The translations under genes were made by a program, and so were the position numbers. Below, piece after piece: positions 1 through 13,626 of a DNA stretch of 64,000 bases. Positions within the stretch are counted from its first letter, which is position 1; the number at the start of each line of letters is the position of its first letter. A model generated the notes under the pieces. The model made no database searches, was not told where the DNA came from, and saw only the letters and a program-made list of their open reading frames with translations. The stretch spans positions 48,263,563-48,327,562 of the forward strand of contig JARCOQ010000005.1 in NCBI GenBank assembly GCA_029207755.1. The letters are read 5' to 3'. Source of the stretch: Chamaea fasciata. Lineage: Eukaryota > Chordata > Aves > Passeriformes > Sylviidae.

Positions 1-300
1 CTGCAGCCCAGGCCGCAGCGACGCCCGGCGTGAGTCACAGAGGACACACATGTGCGCCCCGTGCAAGTGTGAACAGCCCCGAGAGACAGCACCGCCCTCA
101 GCGCACTCCCGCCTGAGCGCAGCGCGGAGCGGGACGCGCGGGGTGAATCACAGTGAGTCACCGTGGGAGCGCAGGGCAGCGGGGGCAGCGAGCTGCGAGC
201 GCGTTGGGGACACGCCATGCGTGCATGGGTCACTTGTGCCGAAATCGCAGCTCCCAAGACGCTCCGGCGCAGGGCTGTGCCCACCTTCTGTGTGCGCTTT
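1..300. other. CpG-rich patch with AP-1-type motifs inside intron 2
   Basis: The first 300 bases are GC- and CpG-rich, unlike the rest of the intron. TGAGTCA, the AP-1 (TRE) consensus, occurs at 31-37 and 154-160, and again at 364-370 just outside; TGAATCA is at 144-150. It continues past the window edge, so its nature (intragenic CpG island, LTR piece or exon) is open. Confidence 0.5.
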
Positions 301-2730
301 TAGCTTGTTTCCCTTAGGAAACAAGACTCTTGCAAACCTGGGGCATGTGTGTTTGTGCGTAGGTGAGTCAGGCTTCCCACTAACTCTTGAACCTGCTGGC
401 CAATTTCCACCTGATTTGACAAAGGGGCAGAGGACTCAAGGAGAATTAAATTCTCACAGTGCGATACAAAATACAGTCTGCAACTGCATGCAGTCCCAAA
501 GCCTTTGTCTGACCCCACAGCAGTGTGAATGATTCACCCAGTCACAGTCAAAGGCTCGCTAGGCAATCAAATAGACTTCATCCTGACCTGGCAGTATGCC
601 TGTGGTGGACAGCCCCTATACACAGGAGCCTCGGGCCACCACAGTACAGCTCTCTCAGATATTGTGCCAGCCAGTGACTATAAAAGGCACAGTGGAAACT
701 GGGAGAAAAACAATACGAGATCTCGGAGAATGGTGTTTTTGAAGGACGGAGGTGTAGACAGGTCATGAAAAATTGAAGCTGCTGTGGGTGCACACACTTA
801 TTTGGACTGGTCATCTTCTAGTTGATACAAGGCAGTGGGTGAAGAAATGAGACCCTTTTAATGCCCCTGGTTTTTACCACTGGGCAAAGGATGAGTCCAG
901 CTCTCCTGAAATATCTTCACCTAGCTTAAGTTCTCACGTCTGTGGACACTCTGGTGTCTACTATGGACTAAGCTCATATTACAGCCTTAGTATATGATTC
1001 AGTTAAAGGGTCAATTAACTGTGAGATGTGAAAACATTCATTTGGATTCATTCATTTGGGAGCTGACAAAATTACTTGTTTCATTGCCCTTCCACTTGCT
1101 GTCTTCTCAACAAGCTGTTCCAATGTTAGGTCATAAAATTCACTTTCAAGTATGTCAAATAAGGGAAAAAAATAAATAAAAGCCTCTAGGGTGCATTTGC
1201 AAAAGCAGTGAGGGAGGGAGTCTGAGTGCCCATTCAGAGATACAACATGAAAGACGCAACTTTCAGAAGATGGAGATGCCCAGAATTTTCTCAAATATAG
1301 GCTGCCTTAACCTGTCTCATGTTGGATGTTGCAAAAAAAAAGAAAGACCTACATTCACTGTTCACAGTTAAAACACTCTAGCCTACTTCTTTGATTGCCA
1401 TCGCTTCCTGGGAGGTGGGCAGAGCCCATTCAGATACCAGGTGTCCTGCGCCTTGCAGCTTGGCAGGCAGTGCCTCATGGAAAAAGCACTCCACTCCACC
1501 AGCCTTGATGCCACCTGTTCCCAACCCTCCTGCCGCCCACCCAGCCCTGCCATGTCGAGGAACAGTCTGAACCTGGCCCACAGCCCGGGCCATGAAGGAG
1601 CCCAAATGAAGCCAGGCAATTTGGAGACATGGAAAGCAAGCACCTCTGAGAGATGCTCTCCCCATACACCGTTATCTGACAAATACCCCACTATCCAACA
1701 AGAGCCTCTCTCTCCACTTCCCAAGCAACTGTCTCCTTTGTTAAGAATTCACTGATCCCTCCTTTTTATCTACAGTGCTGTCAGAAAATCTTTTTCATTA
1801 CATTTCTCCTGAGCTCACGAGGTAGTTTGTGGGGCTTTTTTCAACTCTCTCTGGTAGATAACTAAAAGGTATTGGTAACCATCTGTTCAGTGCATGCCCT
1901 GAAGGAAAGCATGTACTCTCCTTCCTCAAACTCCTTCCATACTGCACCAGAAACAGGACATTCCATGCTCTTCACAAGTCTTTGTGAAATGGAAGTGATG
2001 GAGACACTTCATTTCTAAAGGCAGGAGTCTCAGCAAGAAGAAGCCATCCCCTTCAGAGGAAAAGCTCATTTAGTTAAAGAGGGTCAGACCGACACGTGGC
2101 CACTGCAAGAAAGAACATTTCTGGCAATGGTGATTTTATCTCACAGTCTGACCCCATGCAGGGTGCATGAACCCTACCTTCTGATCTGGCAGGCTTAAAT
2201 AGAAGTTAAGAAAACAAAACTGTGCCACATCTCTGACCTTTGATAAATGCAAATAGCTGGCTAATGCAGCACACCAAATATTTAATCTTCAGCTTGAGTC
2301 GGTTTGTGTTGGAGGTAGCCCCAGTCAGCTGGGAGCCATGAACCATCACTGCACACCATTTCCTTGGGGACAGTTCTGCCCCAGCTGAGGTGACACCACA
2401 CACTGCCCCTGGCCAAGCCCCTCAGAGATCAGCAGCCTCATCCCTTAGCCCAGAGGGAGTAAGCAGCGGCATGCAGGGCTGTAAGAAATCATTCCCCAAG
2501 CTTTGCCTCCCCTTACCCGCTCATCCATGACATGGACGCTAGTCTGCATGTTCGGCTGTGTTGAAAGGATCAATAGCTTGTCAAGCTGGTGATGTGGAGA
2601 ATGGTATTAACTGAGTAATTAAATCATTTCTGTAATTACTCTCACACAGCTGTAAATAATGTAAGCCCACATGTTCTCTCTGGAAGCCACAATAGCAAGA
2701 GAAGAGAGTGAGGGATGCCAATTAAAAAGA

Positions 2731-2753
2731 AATAATAATAATAATAATAATAA
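2731..2753. repeat. (AAT)n microsatellite
   Basis: About 7.5 uninterrupted AAT units. Confidence 0.95.
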
Positions 2754-5700
2754 ACATTTATACAGCATGCTACATTTTCAAAGGACAGTGTAAACAAGAA
2801 TTAAAAAATGGGTAGAGTGACAGACAGGAGAGGGTGAAAGGAAGGAAAGCAGGAGAAGGGAGAAGATAGGAATGGGGATAGGTACAGAGCAGGATTTGAG
2901 ATCCAGCAGGGCTGGTGACTTGGTGTATGCTCAGCCCAGCCCCATGGCAGCGCCATTGGCTCTTCACCACACACCTCAGTACTGCTGCAGAAGCCGGGGG
3001 GGGCAAGGACACAGCTCTGCCTCTGCAGAATGCAAGTGAGCCAAAGCGGGAGCAAGGACAAAGTGCTGTGCTGCAGGAGCTCACACATGGAGGAGCTAGC
3101 AGCTCCATCATGGAGCTGATCCCTTCCAGCACAGACTCCTGACAGTGACTATGCTGCCTCCAAGCCAGGCAGCTGGTGGAGGCTGTGAGAGCCTTGCCCC
3201 CTTCCTCACAGGAGCTTTTCCCCCTGCCCATGAGGCCTGGGGTCCTGGAACAGGACATGCTGGCTGAAGGAGTGCACAGCCGAGCCAGCCCCAGGCAACT
3301 TTGGAAGATCTGCTGGCCTTGCCCTAGCAAGGAGCACTGATGCCAGTGTCCCAGACTTCCTTTGTGGCTCAGGGCAGAATGGGAAGGGAATACTTCTGCC
3401 CAGCTAGAGGAAAGGAGCACAGCCAAGGAAAGCATCGCTGCCCAATCCCACTCTCCTGTGCCCTGCCCCAGCCCAAATCTGGTCTTCTCAACTACACAGT
3501 TTCCACCTGACAGGTTTTCCATGCCCAATTCACATTCCTCATCCCATTTGCTCAGCAGTTCTGCCACCCCCTGTGCTCCCTGGCTCTTGCTCCTGCAGCT
3601 AGCAAGGAAGAATAACCTGTGCAGTTTCTCCTTCCCTCTCTGCATTTTCCCATCCTACCTTTATGCAGTCCCCCTGCCCATCTCTTGGTATCAGGATCTC
3701 TTCCAAATATTCATCCTCTGTACTGGCTCCTCAGAATAACCTGCATACCCCCCACCCCACCCACATTTCTGCCCAGATTCCCTGCTGCACAGCACATTCC
3801 TGCTGGCTGGATCCCACCAGGATCCCACAGGAGACCTCCAGCTCCAGCACAGCCTATGCAGCCCCCAGGGCCAGGTGCAGGTTTGAAGCACAGCTTGCAA
3901 GGACAAGTTAATTCCAAGAGAAGTGGCAAACATCTAAAAAGACTCCAGGCACACCTGCAGTTTCTTACACATATAACAAGGCCAAACCTGGAGCAGCCTG
4001 TGCAGTGGTAGCAAAAGCACAGCTCTGGTTACAAGACGCCCCTGCTCCAGACCTGTGTGCTTGCTCTGAGAACATGTGGTGGTCAGGCAGAACGTTTGGA
4101 GGAAAACGCGACAGCACTTGCAATATAGATAAATCACATCATCCTGTGCCACATTTTCAGAGAGAGATGTTTTCTTTTCCAAATAAATAGCGAAATAAAT
4201 CAATCAGCTTGAGGCATACACCTGGCATAGAAAACTTTGTTCAAACAGTCATAGTCTGGCAAAATTACAGGAAGCCCCAAAGAGGATTTTATAATGAGGA
4301 ATGCTGACCAAGCTTACAATAGATGATACTATCAGCCCTGCATAAAATGAGTTCTCCAACATGATGCAGTATTCAGCCACCACCTCTAATGGGGGTTTAA
4401 AGCTTCTCCTCCTGGAGTCCAGATTTTCATCTCAAGCAATGTATTTACTTCAGTTAGAAAAATCCAGTAATTGTTTCCTAGTAATTAGGTCACCTTTGCC
4501 TTTTGTAGAGCTCAAACTACAAAAACATTGTTATGATCTTCTCGTAAAGGGAAAATTGCTGTAGATAGCAGTTGAGCAAGTGTCTTAAAGTCATGTTTTA
4601 CAGCAGAGCTGCAGTGAGCACTAGGGTCTATTAGAACTGCTGGATTCTGTTGGCACCTTTTGGATCAACTCTCCTCACTACATGTACCTGCCTCCTTTAC
4701 TTTTTTGCCTGCCCACCCTTGGACTCTCCACATCCTTCGTTCCTGTCTTCCCCCTTCCTCTGAAACCTACATTTGTTGTTATTATCAGGAACCTCACAGA
4801 TACACAGCTAAAAGCTATTGCCAAGCACAGAAAAAAATTGCTTCAACAGAGCCTTTAAGGTATTTTTTTTCTCGCCCTCAGAACTAACTCTTTTTTTTTC
4901 CCTAAATTTCTCCCCATGATCCTAGGTTCAGGAGTTTTCCTATCTGTCTTCCATCTTCTCTATCCTTTTTCTCCTCTGCTTCATCTATACAACATATTCT
5001 CCAGTACTAAGTTCAGTCCTGTTTGAAAACAGCTGAAGAAACATGGTTTCCATATTCTTCCCTAAGAAGTCTGGAGTACTTCCTAAGAAAAGTCAGTGTG
5101 TCAGCCCTTTTCTTAATACACATATATGTCAATTAATATTATCAATTAATGTATCAGAATACATCATTTAATATATTTCCCTAACTTTATCCTGTCATTC
5201 CTACTTCTGCTTCTGGCAGCTACACTAAGCTTTTTTTTTTCCTAATCTTAGTCTACCTCTATTCATTGAGTATATAAATCACACCCTGACTCATTGTTCA
5301 ACCTATCTACAGTACACACATACAGCTGTTTCACTCTTTCTTCATATATCAGATCTTCCAGACTGTTAACAGAGTCACAGACTACAATTATGTTTTCTTC
5401 TTTACCCTGTTTTTTCCAACCTCAGCATATGTAAGTCCCTTAGCTTCCATCCTAATCCACCCCCTCCAAATTTGGCTAATGAGGAAAAGAAAAGGCAAAG
5501 AGAAAAAGAGATTCCCTGGAAAGAATTGTTTCCATCTGTCCTGCGGTTACTGGGGAATGACATGCGGATCTAAAGCAGCAGCATTGGGCAATTTCACACT
5601 CCGTGTTCTTGATTTCATTTTGAGGCCAGTTTAGGGTCGGGACAAATTTGAGTGTAATTAATTTAGATTTAGAGACAAGTTACTGCTTGGGGTTGTAATA

Positions 5701-8700
5701 AAGGACTGCCTGTCCAGACTGAAGAAACTAATCTCCTTGTCCAGCTGGGCATGGCACAAATTGATTTAAGACCTTTTTGTTGGGTTGTTTTGAAGAAAGG
5801 AGTTGTGATAAAGATTATAAATAACTATTGGTCAGAGCTCATCAAGCTTCCAGATTTTCTTCAGGTAAGTGCTTACAGATTTGGAGATGTACCTAAATAT
5901 CATTAGGGTGAAAATCAAGGTTAGAAATCTATCAAGAAAGAACTTTTTCACAGACGCCCAGGTCTAAGCTGGGTGGAAATCTACATTTTTCTCACAGAGA
6001 ACTTCAACAGTTCTATTTCCAGGTGAACAGTGGCACCATCGCATCTAAGTGATAGCAGTGACAAGGTTAATTCACATTTTCTTTACCTCAGGTAGGTTGC
6101 AGAAGTTGCGTGCAGAGCTAGGGAAGGAAAGGTCTTCTGTCCCTCAAAAGGAAACATCACTATAACAACAGAAGAAAACTAACACTCTGTACTCCTGGAG
6201 GAAAAATCCTATGACCCAAAACAAAACAGCTTATAAATAGCTGCAGAAGGTTGATGTAAAGGAATCAGACTTCACTTTTGCTTGACATTTGTTTCCTGAG
6301 ACAACTTCTGCTGAAGGAAGGCACCCACACCTCTGTGTGGCCATCCTCCCCCTCAGCACTGCCCCTGCCCAGAAGCATCCCAGGGCGCAAGTCTCACCAG
6401 GGTACCAGGTTTTCTCATTCCCAATTCTATGACACCCAAACTCAGGTAACACCTTCAAGCATCAGGTGTGCAAGGCTCAAGGCAAATATGAAGTGCATCC
6501 AGTATAAATTATTAGGAGGGAAAAAGCGATAGGGATATTTCATGGAAACTTACACTTCCATAAGAATTTTATTTTCTTTGTTTATTTGAAGAGACTTTCT
6601 TGTTGCTTTTAAGCCATAAACCAAAAAGAAAAGAATCAACTCCACATTTTTTTCCTGTGACTCTTGAAAACAAAACCCCAGAAAAAGTGAAGGCCTCAAA
6701 ATAAAGTTCCTTCCAAGAAAATTTGAGATGAAATAGAAGAAGGCCTTAATTTTTTTACAGCACACTATTTTAATAGGATAATTATTAAAAGAAACTATAC
6801 ATTTCTGTGAAAAGTCATATTTTCATTGGAATAATACTAAAGAGAGTACTTGAGCTCTTGTTTAGAAAATGAGTGTTCACATTTAAGGATTTAATCGCCC
6901 TGGGGAGAGGTTAAACCTCTTAAAGGTTCATTTCCAGGTTTCCTAATATCTGAGGGTTTTTAAGTGCTGTAATTTATTTGTAAAGTAATAAAAACAGTTC
7001 TAGGGAAATTCTCAGGTGTTAAAATTCCAAAAATATGCTGCCCATATTCCCTTTCTTTACATAAATAAAAGAAAATGTTATTTTGTATGGGCCGATTAGA
7101 CACAGATGTAAATATAAATTACAGACCCACCTGGCTTTTTATTACATGTGTATACAAGGGAAAAACAACACTGGCATACAATACTGGCTTTTATTGTCTA
7201 TGTCTCTGTGACTTACCTTTTATTCTCCTTCCCCAACCTTTGCAGCAGACTTGTATTTTGAGGACACATATTTAGTTCATTATTTGTGAGCTACAGAGAG
7301 CTTTATTTTGGCAGCAAAAGGAAACAGAGAACCAAAAGCAAAAGAAGTATATTAATCATGTCCTTAATAAAATTATTAAGAGCTTGGAGGGAAACTGCTG
7401 ATTTATTTTTATTTTTTAAATCAAACTCATCTTTGCTAATCACTGGATTAGTTTAAGAAACATTTTAACTATTACTATCATCAAATGCAGTTTCAGAGAA
7501 ATGAAAACACTTTGTGAAATTACATGAACTGCATATAAATTTGTTTTGGATAAAAAAAGGGATAGAAATCTTTCAATGTCTGCAGATCAAAATGTGTCCT
7601 TTTCCCCCCTTCTAAGCAGCTTTTTTTTTTAATTTATTTTACTTCAATTCATATAATCCATTCAAAGGGAACTTGAACTCTTTTTTTTTAATTTTCTTTT
7701 TTTTCTTTACTGAATTTCCTTCACACAAGGGCTTGAAAAATTTCAGATGTCATCCCTAATAGAAATGAAACAGATTTACACCCAAAAAAATGAGGTTTTC
7801 ATTCCCTATGCATCCCTATTACTTAACCTTTGAAAACCTGGGAGTGAAAGTGCTTTCCTTTTAATTACAGGTGTTCTGCTTTTAGCAGCACTGTCCCAGT
7901 GTCTTTGACTTTGTCCTGGTTTCAGTGTATCTAGGTGCTCAGCTTATCCAACTAGTTTTGGCTTCCCTGTACTTGCAGCATCACTTTGCTGCACCCTGGC
8001 CAACAGCTGTCCAACTTTGGACTTGCTTTCCACCAAAATACCAAAGAAGTTACTGCTGCAGCAGCATGGCCCAAATGCCGAGTGATCTTAGCAACCTTTG
8101 GCATTGAAGGAGAGAGACAACATATCTTGGAGATTCTACAGAAAACAAAAATAAAGGGGACAAGGTTTTATGAAGTGGGGATAAAAAGGCAGGGAAAACA
8201 TTGAGGCTTTGGTATAAATGGGGAAAAAAAAAAGGAAAGAAAAAAAAAACCAACAAGGTAGTGGAGGGAGTAAGAGAAAAGCCAGCTCCATACTGTGTGA
8301 AAAAAAGGAAGGAGAATCTGGCCTAGAACAGATTTTAAATTTCAGGTTAGTTTTATGCAGCTTTTATACAAATTGTATTACTGGCACAGCCAAGTAATAG
8401 ATCACTCTTTCTGACTATTTTATTTCCATCAGGATGCTGATGAATACTGCATGTATCCCTGTGTGGGAAAGCCCTGAAGAAAATATCTAGGGATGCAGAG
8501 ACACAGAAGACTGATTTTCACCTGGGTAAGCATAACCATTCTCTTTTTCCAATACTTTTTCCTTTTCTGCCTGTGCACTACTGTGTTATTATAAAGCTGC
8601 ACAGGACAAGAAACTCTGGCAGAATAACATGACTGTGGAGAAGTAATGAAGAACAATTCCAGCAAAAATGATGGCCAGGAGCTGTGCTATAAGAGAACCC

Positions 8701-11196
8701 AAATAATTTTCTGTTCTTACCCTTTCTGCATTCATTATCACCAAGTTGCCTTTTTCTGTTATTTTAAAACAAATAAATAGTCTATCATTACAAAATGGAC
8801 CAATTAGCCAAATGGTGTGGTCAATTTTTAGGCAAGCAGCTAAATCTTTTCCAACACAGTTAAGTTTTGTAAATCAGAATAACAATTCACCCTTCCCTTG
8901 AGATACCTATAAATGTACAGTCGTAAATGTTATTTCCTCTTTTTTTGGGGGGTGACTGCTCCTTTACCTCCTAGCTCTGGGCAGAACTGAAGTTAAGTAA
9001 TATGGAAATGATAACAAAGAAAAGCCTAGTCCAGATTTCCAGTTTCAGGTCTGCAACCCAAGATACTGGTTTGTGCAGTTATCCGAACTGAAGCTCAGTT
9101 TGCTGTCTTGAAGATTTACTTTCACCATCAGCCTCCTAACACAGGGCATCCTCATACAATTTAATTTCTGCTTTCAAAACAATTGGGGATAAACAAAAAA
9201 TTATTTTAAACGCTGGAAGGACAACATATATGCTCTCTGGTCAAAAGTGCATTGCAGTCCTCTAGACAATACAAACTAATGCTTAAAATCAGGAAACAGG
9301 AAGCCGTTCAAAGTCAGGTCATTGCAGCAACATCAGGCAAACTGAAGGAACCAGCAAGCTTCCACAAGCAAAGTTTTTGGACCACAGAAACCTAACACTG
9401 GTGGTAGTGCACATTTCTCTCCTCTCCATCTTATCTATTTTGGATTAAACACAGATCACCAGTGATCAGTGTTCTTTCCTTTCCAATCACAGGTCCTGGT
9501 GAGATGATGCTATTGCCCTAGTCCTTTTCAAGGAATCAGCACCAAAATAAGGTGCTTTCTTACAGGGCTGAAACAGTATGAGCACTCTTCTACCCTGTCC
9601 CAGAGCTACAGCCTTGCTCCTGTGAGAGGAACTAATATGAGGTCTGTTGGACCCCCTTAGACATCACTCCCAGGCCACCCATTCCCAACAAAAGGACTGC
9701 TGCACTTCACTCCATTTGGAGTCACTGCTGGCATGCTTATCAAACGCAAGGGACTGAACCGGCTGTGACAGAATTCTCACTCGGCAAAGTGGCCTCTCCA
9801 GAGCTCGAGTGAGGCACATCACATGTCTCTGCTTACCATTTTCCTGGAACTAAACCCAGATCACAGTGTGCATACAGATCATCTGGTCACATTCTTCTTA
9901 TGCAAGATTAGTCAGAAATTAAATGTAACACTCTGTAACAGGTAAGCAGGTGGAATTAGAGACACGAGCACCAAGGATTAAAAACAGCAAAAACATGTAA
10001 ATTGCTGTGTACTTATTTTTCAGAGGAAAAAGGGTAAAACAAACTATATAAACATTATTTACAAAATCTAATCAAATAAAATATTAAAGAATTTGAGTTT
10101 GAACAAAATCAGGAAAAACAGATGCTACACTTTCAGCAACATACCTCCACCTGCTATGTCACATCTAGGGCAGGATTCATGGCATTTAACTTGAGACATC
10201 ATGAACACGTTGAGGTACAGCTTTCTTCAGTAATCAGCAGGGAGAGACAGGACTGTCCCATGAGCATTTCACTGCACCCTGAATTGGGTGGGGTGAATTG
10301 TCCTCAGGTGGTGCCTCCATTACCACTGACGCCTAGACCTCCAGCTGGTGAGTAGCAAACTTCTGGATGAATATTAACTGAGATAAAGCTGGCTTATAGT
10401 GCACGTTATACAATATTTCTGTCTTTATATACAGGACAAAAGAAAATTTGGGCTTGAAATCCTATTTTTTTTCTTTCTGCCTGCCCTTTTGTGTCTCAAA
10501 TTACCAGTTGCATGGTACATTACAAAGCCCTTTTTACACATGACCCACATTTCCTAACAGAACACTTACTAAATCCTCACTGAAGGTGAAGCAGCATTTC
10601 ACATGCTACTCCAGGAAAGGTGGTTTGACTGGGGAGATTTTTTGCATTAAACTCCAGCAAAGAGGGGCTTATCTGTCACACCAAGGCATTAGTGGGTTCT
10701 AGTATTCCTTAGGTTTGCATTGGCACTACTGATCACAAACACACGGGGAGCATAACGAAGCTGTAAGTGCAGATCTGAACCTGTGAAATGCTGAGCAAGT
10801 TCAATCACAGCTGACTGCTGTGGGCGTTGAGGGGATGCTGAAAGAAGCAATCCATGCTTGCAGGATCAAACCTCAGCCATACAACTTATCTGCAAAGAAC
10901 ATGACTAAGAATCCCTAAAAGCAAAGCCTCTGTCAAGGCCCTCTATGGAAAGTAAATTGCTTAAGGACTTATCAGGCTAACTTCAGTATTTTTAGTAGAA
11001 TCTCAGTGTATTTACTCTCTACCATATTTTAATTCAATTCATCAAATAAATATTATCCATTAAAGATTACACACTTGTGGATCAGAAGTTGTAAAGGTCA
11101 TCCTTTTCAAATTATTTTTCAAAGAAACCTTGGCCTTTCTTAAAACTGCAGATCTTTGTACATAACCTGCAAACCTCCTGTCTGCAAAACTACCAG
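2754..11196. other. intronic stretch, no gene seen
   Basis: Read on both strands. Open frames here are short or low in complexity. Notable only for T-runs at 7612-7710 and an A-rich purine stretch at 8216-8250. Confidence 0.7.
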
Positions 11197-11216
11197 AAAA
11201 AAAAAAAAAAAAAAAA
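11197..11216. repeat. poly-A tract (A20)
   Basis: Twenty consecutive A. No clear retroposed body or target duplication was seen beside it. Confidence 0.95.
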
Positions 11217-11424
11217 GTTGGTAAAACAGAAGTCTCCATCCATTCATAAGGCTTCCACCTTTGAGCTCCTGAGCTCCCTGTGGGCTGCCTGCCTGCCAGA
11301 ACACTCTTTAGAAGCAAGCCAGTTGAATACACAGGGCAGTGGCAGGAGATGCTGCCTTCCCAAGGAGAGACTAGGGACAGGCAGAAAGAAAAATCTTTTC
11401 AAAATTCAATAGGCCAAATTTTTC

Positions 11425-11520
11425 TTTGAATTACAGCAGCATAATTCTGATGTAATTCTGCCAAAGACAATGGGGTTGAGCTGGATTTACACCACAGCAA
11501 TCTGAAATCAGAATTTGGCC
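11425..11520. repeat. ancient amniote interspersed-repeat-like fragment
   Basis: Contains GTAATTCTGCC...AATGGGGTTGAGCTGGATTTACACCA...CAGAATTTGGCC. This resembles a diverged repeat I know from bird and turtle genomes (ATTTACACCAG...CAGAATTTGGCCC). I cannot name the family with certainty. A similar GGCCTGATTCTGCC phrase occurs near 12069-12082. Confidence 0.35.
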
Positions 11521-13102
11521 TGCCATGTTCTAAGTCACAAGGACTTTTCCCAGTGCTTAGGAGGTCTTCTGTCAGTAACTCTTACATTTGTTCAAAGATA
11601 TAAAATGTGTGAAATGCAGCACTTGAGCACTGCTTCCAACCCATTTTTGGCCAGACATAGGCCATGCAATGCAGCAGGCAGGAGAGCATTAAGATGCAGC
11701 ATTGCTGCCTGCCTGGCCTCCAAGGCAGAAAAGTTTCACCATGAGTGGAATGGAGCAGTGCAACTTCAGCACATGTGCAACTAATCAAGGAGTGATAGAA
11801 AAAAGGCCTGTGATTATTCAGTGACAATTTCATTTTAAAGGCCGATACAAGAAAATAACACTGCATACTAACTGTGTGTTATTTGGCATCTGAACAGTTG
11901 GTCAAAGAGTAAGAAAATAATTTGTTAGCACCTTCAATAGCCTGCACTAGATTATTTACCTGCAGGGTAAATAAAACAGAATGTACCTGGATTTCTCATC
12001 TCACTAGATCTCTTTCTGAGGAAAAGCTGCCATAGTGGCCTGGTCAGTTCTTACCCTTCATTCAATTAGGCCTGATTCTGCCTAGTTAAATGTCTCAGAC
12101 TCATTTAAGAGCCATCTGTAAAAGAAAAAGACTGTCAGCTTGTGTCCCTATTTACTTCTTTGGGATGCACAAAGAATGGTCAAGAGGGTCTTCTCAATAA
12201 AAGCCTTGGACTTGACTGTCTGGCTTCAAGCCTGCAGGAAAAGGGACAGTCAGCTCCTCTCACATCTTCCCACTGGCCAACAGTAGCCCCGAGGCCACTG
12301 TTAGCCACACTCTGGTCAAATGCACATTCAGGTGTGAATTGCTGCATGTCCTGTTCCTGAAAGGTGGAAGACTTGTATCAGGTCCACCTGCACCCCATGG
12401 AGGCTCTACTAAGAGTTATTACATTGCCAAAGATGCTACTACCTCTCTGCCTCTTGCCCTGTTCCAAAGCAGTAGCAAGATGGCTTGTTTGTGTAGTAAT
12501 CCTTCAGAAGACTGGCTAGGGCCTCGAAAACAATTAAATGTCTGTGACATGAAGGAATAAAGTCGTGCAGTGAAAAAAGAAGGATTTAGCTGGACTGGTT
12601 CAGACTGGTTAGTCACTTTAGCTATCACCTATTTAACTTCAGGACCTAATGAACACTGTATAGAGAGGATGGCTTTATTAAAGATTCAATTATATTCCAA
12701 TTAAGATGTTAGAGCTGTATTAAGCATCCCTGAAAATACCACAATGTCCTCCAGCTACATGCAGGAAAAAAACCCAGGCTATGATCCCTGGCTCTTCTAA
12801 AGTAAAACACATGCAAAAATAAAACCTTTATAAAAATTACAATTTCAGGGGCTCTTTACCCTTCTTAAGGAAGAAGAAAAGGGCTGATTCTTTTGTGGGT
12901 CTCTTCTACCTGCTTCTTTCCCTCCTCAGTTTTTCTCTGTTGCAGGTAATTCCACATGATTAATAGGCTCTTTCGCAGTAGTGCTACACACAGTTAGCTC
13001 TTTTGATCTATCTTTGAATCTGAAGCTGTCTAATCCCCCAAGCCTTCGGCCCCGTGAGACACCACCTGAGGATCACAGAATAAGATACTTCACTTTGTTT
13101 TA

Positions 13103-13579
<477 letters not shown>

Positions 13580-13626
13580 CTGAGCAAGGAAGAAAAAAGG
13601 GGGGAAATAAAACAAAGTGATTAATT
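13580..13626 (-). promoter_or_regulatory. 3' splice site of GRIN2B intron 1
   Basis: On the minus strand a run of C and T (TTTCCCCCCTTTTTTCTTCC) leads into TTGCTCAG|GGAGTG, a textbook acceptor. The AG is at 13581-13580. A possible branch point of the form TTAATCAC lies near 13619-13626, about 42 nt upstream; that part is inference. Confidence 0.92.

Noticed and set aside
2770..3645. 291-codon open frame, minus strand, in intron 2
   Set aside because: Ser/Leu/Cys-rich, no domain, no splice or promoter context and an overlapping open frame on the other strand. Chance frame in GC-richer intron.
7905..7960. TTTGTCCTGGTTTCAG, which resembles the start of a songbird ERV LTR
   Set aside because: Only about 15 bases match and the following sequence does not continue the pattern.
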